From: an uncultured bacterium
Lineage (GTDB): Bacteria; Cyanobacteriota; Vampirovibrionia; Gastranaerophilales; Gastranaerophilaceae
NCBI GenBank assembly: GCA_949282215.1
Contig: CASDPF010000022.1
Span: 1 to 47,064 of the forward strand
Length of the DNA: 47,064 nucleotides
Reading direction: 5' to 3'
A program made the translations under genes and the position numbers. A model generated the notes under the pieces. That model was given only the letters and a program-made list of their open reading frames with translations, was not told where the DNA came from and did no database searches. This document shows, piece after piece, positions 43,164-47,064 of this stretch (within the stretch, counting starts at the first letter, position 1; each line of letters begins with the position of its first letter).

Positions 43164-43859
43164 ATGAATAAACGGGCTTTTACACTCGCTGAAGTTTTAA
43201 TAACACTTGGAATACGGGCTTTTACACTCGCTGAAGTTTTAATAACACTTGGAATAATCGGGATAGCAGCAGCTATGACAATACCTGTGCTAACAAATAA
43301 ATATCAGCAAAAAGCATTGGAAGCACAGTTTAAAAAATCTTACTCAAATTTGCAAACAGCAATAAATAATGTAAATTCCGATAACGGAATTCCTTATGAA
43401 TGCTATACACTTAAATATGGTGGGAACTACCATTACAACCAATGTAATGAATTTTGGCCTAAGGTTTTAGAACAGTACAAAACAATTAGATTATGCGGGA
43501 ACTGGAAAGCCAAAGAATGCAGACCTAAGTATAAATCAAAGACAGAAGTAATCGCTGCTGGAGGAAGTATAATAGGTCAAGCTTGTTCATTCCCTATAGA
43601 TTCACATTACGCATACAACTTAAATGATGGTTCAATTATTTACCTTTATAATGGTCCAGAGTCCGGTTATAATAATCACAACTCGTTATTTTTCGGCTTT
43701 GATGTAAATGGCAAAAAAGGTCCTAACAAATGGGGATATGATTTATTTTATTTGAATTTATATAAAAAAAATGAAAAAGCTGCCGTATTAGGACTTACTG
43801 CAGTATGTGAACTTATTGAAAAAGGCGGACAATCAGCAGAAGAAATTATGCTAAAATAG
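43164..43859 (+). CDS. Pseudopilin with a duplicated signal segment
   Basis: A 231-residue prepilin-like protein in which RAFTLAEVLITLGI occurs twice in a row (residues 4-17 and 18-31), followed by IGIAAAMTIP. Cleavage at A|F is possible at either copy. Cutting at the second gives a normal mature protein; cutting at the first leaves an Arg inside the hydrophobic helix. The globular part has FDVNGKKGPNKWGYDLFYL, like the pseudopilin at 24512, and ends AVCELIEKGGQSAEEIMLK without the GWxxPxxYP tail of others. AGAGGAT precedes the ATG. It faces an XRE regulator. Confidence 0.85.
   Translation: MNKRAFTLAEVLITLGIRAFTLAEVLITLGIIGIAAAMTIPVLTNKYQQKALEAQFKKSYSNLQTAINNVNSDNGIPYECYTLKYGGNYHYNQCNEFWPKVLEQYKTIRLCGNWKAKECRPKYKSKTEVIAAGGSIIGQACSFPIDSHYAYNLNDGSIIYLYNGPESGYNNHNSLFFGFDVNGKKGPNKWGYDLFYLNLYKKNEKAAVLGLTAVCELIEKGGQSAEEIMLK
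43173..43256 (+). repeat. Exact 42-bp tandem duplication in the pseudopilin signal
   Basis: Bases 43173-43214 and 43215-43256 are identical over all 42 positions and in frame, coding twice for a 14-residue segment containing the prepilin cleavage site and start of the hydrophobic helix. Lack of any substitution indicates a recent event, or an assembly artefact. Confidence 0.97.
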
Positions 43860-43910
43860 AAACCTACAAAATAAAAGCTCCGAAAATTTCTAATGGAACA
43901 TCAGTCAATA

Positions 43911-43939
43911 ATGAAATATTCTTAAATTTATGCTATAAT
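43911..43939 (+). promoter_or_regulatory. Putative promoter of the rfb genes
   Basis: An extended -10, TGCTATAAT (43931-43939), stands 17 bases after ATGAAA (43911-43916), a weak -35. It ends 26 bases before the rfbC ATG. Confidence 0.55.
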
Positions 43940-43965
43940 AATTATCAGAAATTTAAGGAGCTGGT

Positions 43966-44523
43966 ATGCCTTTTGTATTTGAGAGACAAAAAATTAATGA
44001 TGTAATTTTAATAAAACCTAAGGTCTTTGGAGATAATCGAGGTTTTTTTATAGAAACATACAAAAAATCAGATTTTTATGCAAATGGAATTCAAATCGAA
44101 TTTAATCAGGATAATCACTCAAAATCCTCAGCAAAAGTACTAAGAGGACTGCATTATCAAGCAAAGCCTTACGGGCAGGCGAAAATCGTAAGATGCACAA
44201 AAGGCAGAATATATGACGTAGCAGTAGATATAAGACCTAATTCCAAAACTTTTGGTAAATATGTAAAAGTTGAGCTTTCAGAAGATAATAAACAAATGTT
44301 ATTTATACCTGAAGGTTTTGCACACGGATTTGTAGTTCTTTCAGATGAAGCCGAACTTTGCTATAAAGCAAGCGGAGAATATAATAAAGATGCAGACAGA
44401 GGTGTTCTCTGGAATGACAAAGATATAAACATTGACTGGGAAATTGATTTTGAACCTATTTTGAGCGAAAAAGACAAAATACAACCTACATTAAAAGATA
44501 TTAATAAAAAGGAGCTTTTATGA
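43966..44523 (+). CDS. rfbC: dTDP-4-dehydrorhamnose 3,5-epimerase
   Basis: A 185-residue RmlC cupin enzyme, third step of dTDP-L-rhamnose synthesis. Signatures are DNRGFFIETYKKSDF, FNQDNHSKSSAKVLRGLHYQ with the catalytic His (about 43-62), KIVRCTKGRIYDVAVDIR, and FIPEGFAHGFVVLSDEAELCYK with the catalytic Tyr region. AAGGAGCTGGT precedes the ATG. It is first in a three-gene operon in which each start overlaps the preceding stop. Confidence 0.96.
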   Translation: MPFVFERQKINDVILIKPKVFGDNRGFFIETYKKSDFYANGIQIEFNQDNHSKSSAKVLRGLHYQAKPYGQAKIVRCTKGRIYDVAVDIRPNSKTFGKYVKVELSEDNKQMLFIPEGFAHGFVVLSDEAELCYKASGEYNKDADRGVLWNDKDINIDWEIDFEPILSEKDKIQPTLKDINKKELL

Positions 44524-45500
44524 AACTATTAGTTACAGGCGGTGCAGGATTTATAGGAAGCTGTTTTATAAGATATATGTTAGAACATCATCCTGATTAC
44601 CATATAGTTAATCTTGATGCTTTAACTTATGCAGGGAACCTTGAAAATCTTTATGATGTAAAAGATAACCCGCATTATGAATTTATATATGGTGACATCT
44701 GTGACAAACATTTAGTTATGCAGGTAGCATCGGGAGTCGACGTAATTGTAAACTTTGCAGCTGAAAGTCATGTAGACAGGTCAATTTCAGGCCCAGAAGT
44801 TTTCATAGAAACAAACATTAAAGGTACATCTATACTTTTACAGGCAGCAAAAGCTTTTAATATTGAAAGATATGTGCAGGTATCTACTGACGAAGTATAC
44901 GGAAGTTTAGGCAAAGATGGGTATTTCACCGAAACCACACCTCTTGCACCAAACAGTCCTTATTCAGCTTCAAAGGCAAGTGCCGATTTAATTGTAAGGT
45001 CATATTACGAAACCTACGGACTTCCTACATTAATTACGAGATGTTCAAACAATTACGGTCCTTATCAATATCCCGAAAAACTTATCCCGTTTTTCATCTC
45101 AAAACTCTTGAAAAACGAAAAAGTTCCGGTATATGGAGACGGGATGAATGTTCGTGATTGGATTTACGTATATGACCACTGTTCAGCCATTGATACGGTT
45201 CTCCATAAAGGCACACCGGGACAAATTTACAATATTGGCGGACATAACGAAAAAACAAACCTTGAAATTACTCACCTTATTCTGGAAGCTATGAATAAGG
45301 ACGAAAGCTATATAGAACACGTAGAAGACAGATTAGGTCATGACAGACGCTATGCAATTTGTAATGATAAAATTACAGGGGAGTTAGGCTGGAAACCTTC
45401 TATTTCTTTTGAAGAAGGAATTTTGCTAACAATAGACTGGTATTTGAATAACCAAAAATGGATTAGATCCGTTGAACAAAGGAAAGGAAGACTCGCATAA
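44520..45500 (+). CDS. rfbB: dTDP-glucose 4,6-dehydratase
   Basis: A 326-residue extended-SDR enzyme, second step of the dTDP-rhamnose pathway. VTGGAGFIGSCFIRY binds NAD; NFAAESHVDRSI, VSTDEVYGSLG, YSASKASADL with the catalytic Tyr and Lys, and TRCSNNYGPYQYPEKLIP are diagnostic. The ATGA overlap with rfbC and TAATG overlap with rfbD show a coupled operon. rfbA, the thymidylyltransferase for step one, is not in the window. Confidence 0.97.
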   Translation: MKLLVTGGAGFIGSCFIRYMLEHHPDYHIVNLDALTYAGNLENLYDVKDNPHYEFIYGDICDKHLVMQVASGVDVIVNFAAESHVDRSISGPEVFIETNIKGTSILLQAAKAFNIERYVQVSTDEVYGSLGKDGYFTETTPLAPNSPYSASKASADLIVRSYYETYGLPTLITRCSNNYGPYQYPEKLIPFFISKLLKNEKVPVYGDGMNVRDWIYVYDHCSAIDTVLHKGTPGQIYNIGGHNEKTNLEITHLILEAMNKDESYIEHVEDRLGHDRRYAICNDKITGELGWKPSISFEEGILLTIDWYLNNQKWIRSVEQRKGRLA

Positions 45501-46318
45501 TGAAAGTTCTTGTAACAGGTGCAAACGGAATGCTCGGACAGGACTTATGTCCTATTTTAGAAGATGTCGGAGCATTTGTAATTGAAACTGATATCGACAC
45601 ACTTGATATTACAAAAACTGAAATGTCAGACAAAGTATTAACAGATATTCATCCTGATATGGTTATACACTGTGCTGCTTACACAAATGTAGATAAAGCA
45701 GAAGAAGACCTTGAAACTGCAAGACTAATCAACGTAACAGGAACGGAAAATATTGCAAAAGCATGCGGAAAATTAGACATTCCTTTAGTTTATATCTCAA
45801 CAGATTATGTATTTGACGGTACTAAAAACGAACCTTACATGCCTGATGATAAAACAAATCCAATTAACAATTACGGACTTACAAAACTTCAAGGCGAAGA
45901 GGCTGTAAAAAAATATTGTCAAAAATACTATATTGCAAGAACTAGCTGGTTATACGGGCATTACGGCAAAAACTTTGTAGAAACAATGATTTCACTTGCA
46001 CAAAAAGATGAAATAAAAGTCGTAGATGATCAAATAGGATGTCCTACCTGGACAGTTGAGCTTGCAAACGGGATTTTAAAATTATTATCAAAACCTTATG
46101 GTACATATCACGTTTGCGGCTCAGGAAAAACCAGTTGGTACGGCTTTGCTCAAGAAATCTTTAAACAAGCAAATTTGGAAGTTAATTTAAAACCATGTAC
46201 AACAGAGGAATTTCCAAGACCTGCAAAACGTCCGAAATATAGTGTAATGAATAATGACGGGCTTTGCAGAAACTGGCAAGTTGCACTTCATGATTATCTT
46301 GAATTAAGAGAGGTATAA
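45500..46318 (+). CDS. rfbD: dTDP-4-dehydrorhamnose reductase
   Basis: A 272-residue RmlD, final step giving dTDP-L-rhamnose. It shows VTGANGMLGQDL for NADPH binding, HCAAYTNVDKAEED, YISTDYVFDG, YGLTKLQGEEAV with the active-site Tyr and Lys, and ARTSWLYGHYGKNFV. The last residues (RPKYSVMNNDG) match the family. It ends the rfb operon, two bases before the stop of the convergent pseudopilin gene. Confidence 0.96.
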   Translation: MKVLVTGANGMLGQDLCPILEDVGAFVIETDIDTLDITKTEMSDKVLTDIHPDMVIHCAAYTNVDKAEEDLETARLINVTGTENIAKACGKLDIPLVYISTDYVFDGTKNEPYMPDDKTNPINNYGLTKLQGEEAVKKYCQKYYIARTSWLYGHYGKNFVETMISLAQKDEIKVVDDQIGCPTWTVELANGILKLLSKPYGTYHVCGSGKTSWYGFAQEIFKQANLEVNLKPCTTEEFPRPAKRPKYSVMNNDGLCRNWQVALHDYLELREV

Positions 46319-46319
46319 A

Positions 46320-47015
46320 TTAATATTTTACCTTGTAAGGGTAATCATCAGGTATTTTCCAATCATTCATTTGTATTAGAGTCGTGCAATAAGCATTATC
46401 ACTTGTGCTGTTACAGGAATGGCTACTGCCACTATATAATGTTGAAATATTACCGTCCCAACCATATTTATACGGTTCAAAACCTTTATTATACAAATAT
46501 TTCCAGTTTAGGTCATCTTTTGATGATGGCATGAAATTAAAATAAAAAGCACATATACCAACACTAGAGCCCGATTTATCACATTTTTTCGGTTCGCTAA
46601 CATAAAACTTCCAATCCAATGTAGTATCAGACGTAGGGCGAAAAGCACTACCATCAGGTAAGTATACATAAAAATAGGTTCCGTTATCTGATAACTTTAT
46701 ATCTGTATACTTAAGATATGGAGCAATATATTTTCTGAACCATTTTTCAGCATCTGATGAGCCCTCTATTATATTTCCGTTTTCATCGCGTGCATCTGAC
46801 GACAAATTTGCAAACCAATCTTTTCTATCTCCATAATCATTCTCAGCCATTAATATGGCTTGGTTTATGGCTGAATAAAACTTTTTTAATCTTGTCTCGA
46901 CTACACGATTATTATTCTTTTGGATTAAAACTGGCAATGTCATAGCTGCTACAACTCCGATTATACCTAAAGTTATCAGCACTTCAGCTAAGGTAAAAGC
47001 ATTTCTCTTTTTCAT
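46320..47015 (-). CDS. Pseudopilin / prepilin-like protein (paralogue of 31822-32538)
   Basis: A 231-residue prepilin-like protein with leader MKKRNA, cleavage at A|F and FTLAEVLITLGIIGVVAAMTLP. The first 55 residues are almost identical to those of the pseudopilin at 31822, and the globular part shares YLPDGSAFRP, YNKGFEPYKYGWDGNIS and the tail NDWKIPDDYPYK. AAGGAGGA precedes the ATG. Only 49 bases of upstream DNA are in the window, so its control region cannot be assessed; no poly-G leader is visible within it. Confidence 0.88.
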   Translation of the reverse strand: MKKRNAFTLAEVLITLGIIGVVAAMTLPVLIQKNNNRVVETRLKKFYSAINQAILMAENDYGDRKDWFANLSSDARDENGNIIEGSSDAEKWFRKYIAPYLKYTDIKLSDNGTYFYVYLPDGSAFRPTSDTTLDWKFYVSEPKKCDKSGSSVGICAFYFNFMPSSKDDLNWKYLYNKGFEPYKYGWDGNISTLYSGSSHSCNSTSDNAYCTTLIQMNDWKIPDDYPYKVKY

Positions 47016-47064
47016 AAATCCTCCTTTTTATATACTATTTTCTATTTTAACATTTTTCACATCA

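Noticed and set aside
1..47064. tRNA genes
   Set aside because: No cloverleaf with a GGTTCGAA-type T arm and acceptor stem was found by eye; a covariance search would be needed to exclude one.
1..47064. Insertion sequences, prophage or integrase genes
   Set aside because: No transposase, integrase or phage structural motifs, and no terminal inverted repeats, were seen.

Overview
This AT-rich window (many A/T homopolymer runs, short intergenic gaps) most resembles a gut-type non-photosynthetic cyanobacterial relative (Melainabacteria/Vampirovibrionia, order Gastranaerophilales). The evidence is the general gene style, at least five stand-alone prepilin-like proteins with the AFTLAEVLITLG amino terminus, a GyrA box of the RATRGKSG form that I recall from cyanobacterial GyrA, and the 5' end of a 16S rRNA gene at the left edge. 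This assignment is recall-based inference; a 16S or GyrA search would settle it. A reverse rubrerythrin behind a Fur-type operator fits an anaerobe coping with oxygen.

Layout. 1-675: 16S rRNA 5' end on the minus strand, with a leader and two tandem promoters. 676-9129: a secreted coiled-coil protein, a lytic transglycosylase, ManC (GDP-mannose supply), an HExxH protein, PheT, a secreted SH3-like protein and a small coiled-coil protein. 9181-12368 (minus): a compact run rplI, core-MetE-like methyltransferase, CooC-like ATPase, folD, which looks like a one-carbon module. 12519-17141 (plus): peptide-type ABC importer binding protein and two permeases, overlapping into an MgtC-family protein; no ATPase genes are present. 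17202-19650: lineage-specific proteins, including one built of 39-residue repeats. 19710-24138: reverse rubrerythrin, an orphan DNA methyltransferase, a PiT-like membrane protein, MutL. 24202-31751: an XRE regulator divergent from a pseudopilin, MtnA, a membrane protein, a matrixin-like protease overlapping ruvC, a DedA protein, a TPR pair, DAHP synthase. 31822-43859: three further pseudopilins, MiaB, acyl-CoA synthetase, a glycosyltransferase, ProBA, GyrA and a second XRE regulator divergent from a pseudopilin. 43966-46318: rfbC-rfbB-rfbD for dTDP-rhamnose. 46320-47015: a fifth pseudopilin.

The most interesting structure is around the pseudopilins. Two are preceded by short translated leaders with the same signature, MQ(K/N)S(Q/G)I(A/K)RIS, that run directly into a pure G tract of 11 or 9 bases. 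At the second locus the leader is one base out of frame with the pilin. A tract of 10 G would make one continuous prepilin whose gene overlaps a glycosyltransferase gene, so this looks like a phase-variable or frameshift-controlled surface locus. Two other pseudopilins face small XRE regulators across shared promoter/operator DNA, and one of these carries an exact 42-bp duplication of its export signal. No pilus or type II secretion machinery is in the window.
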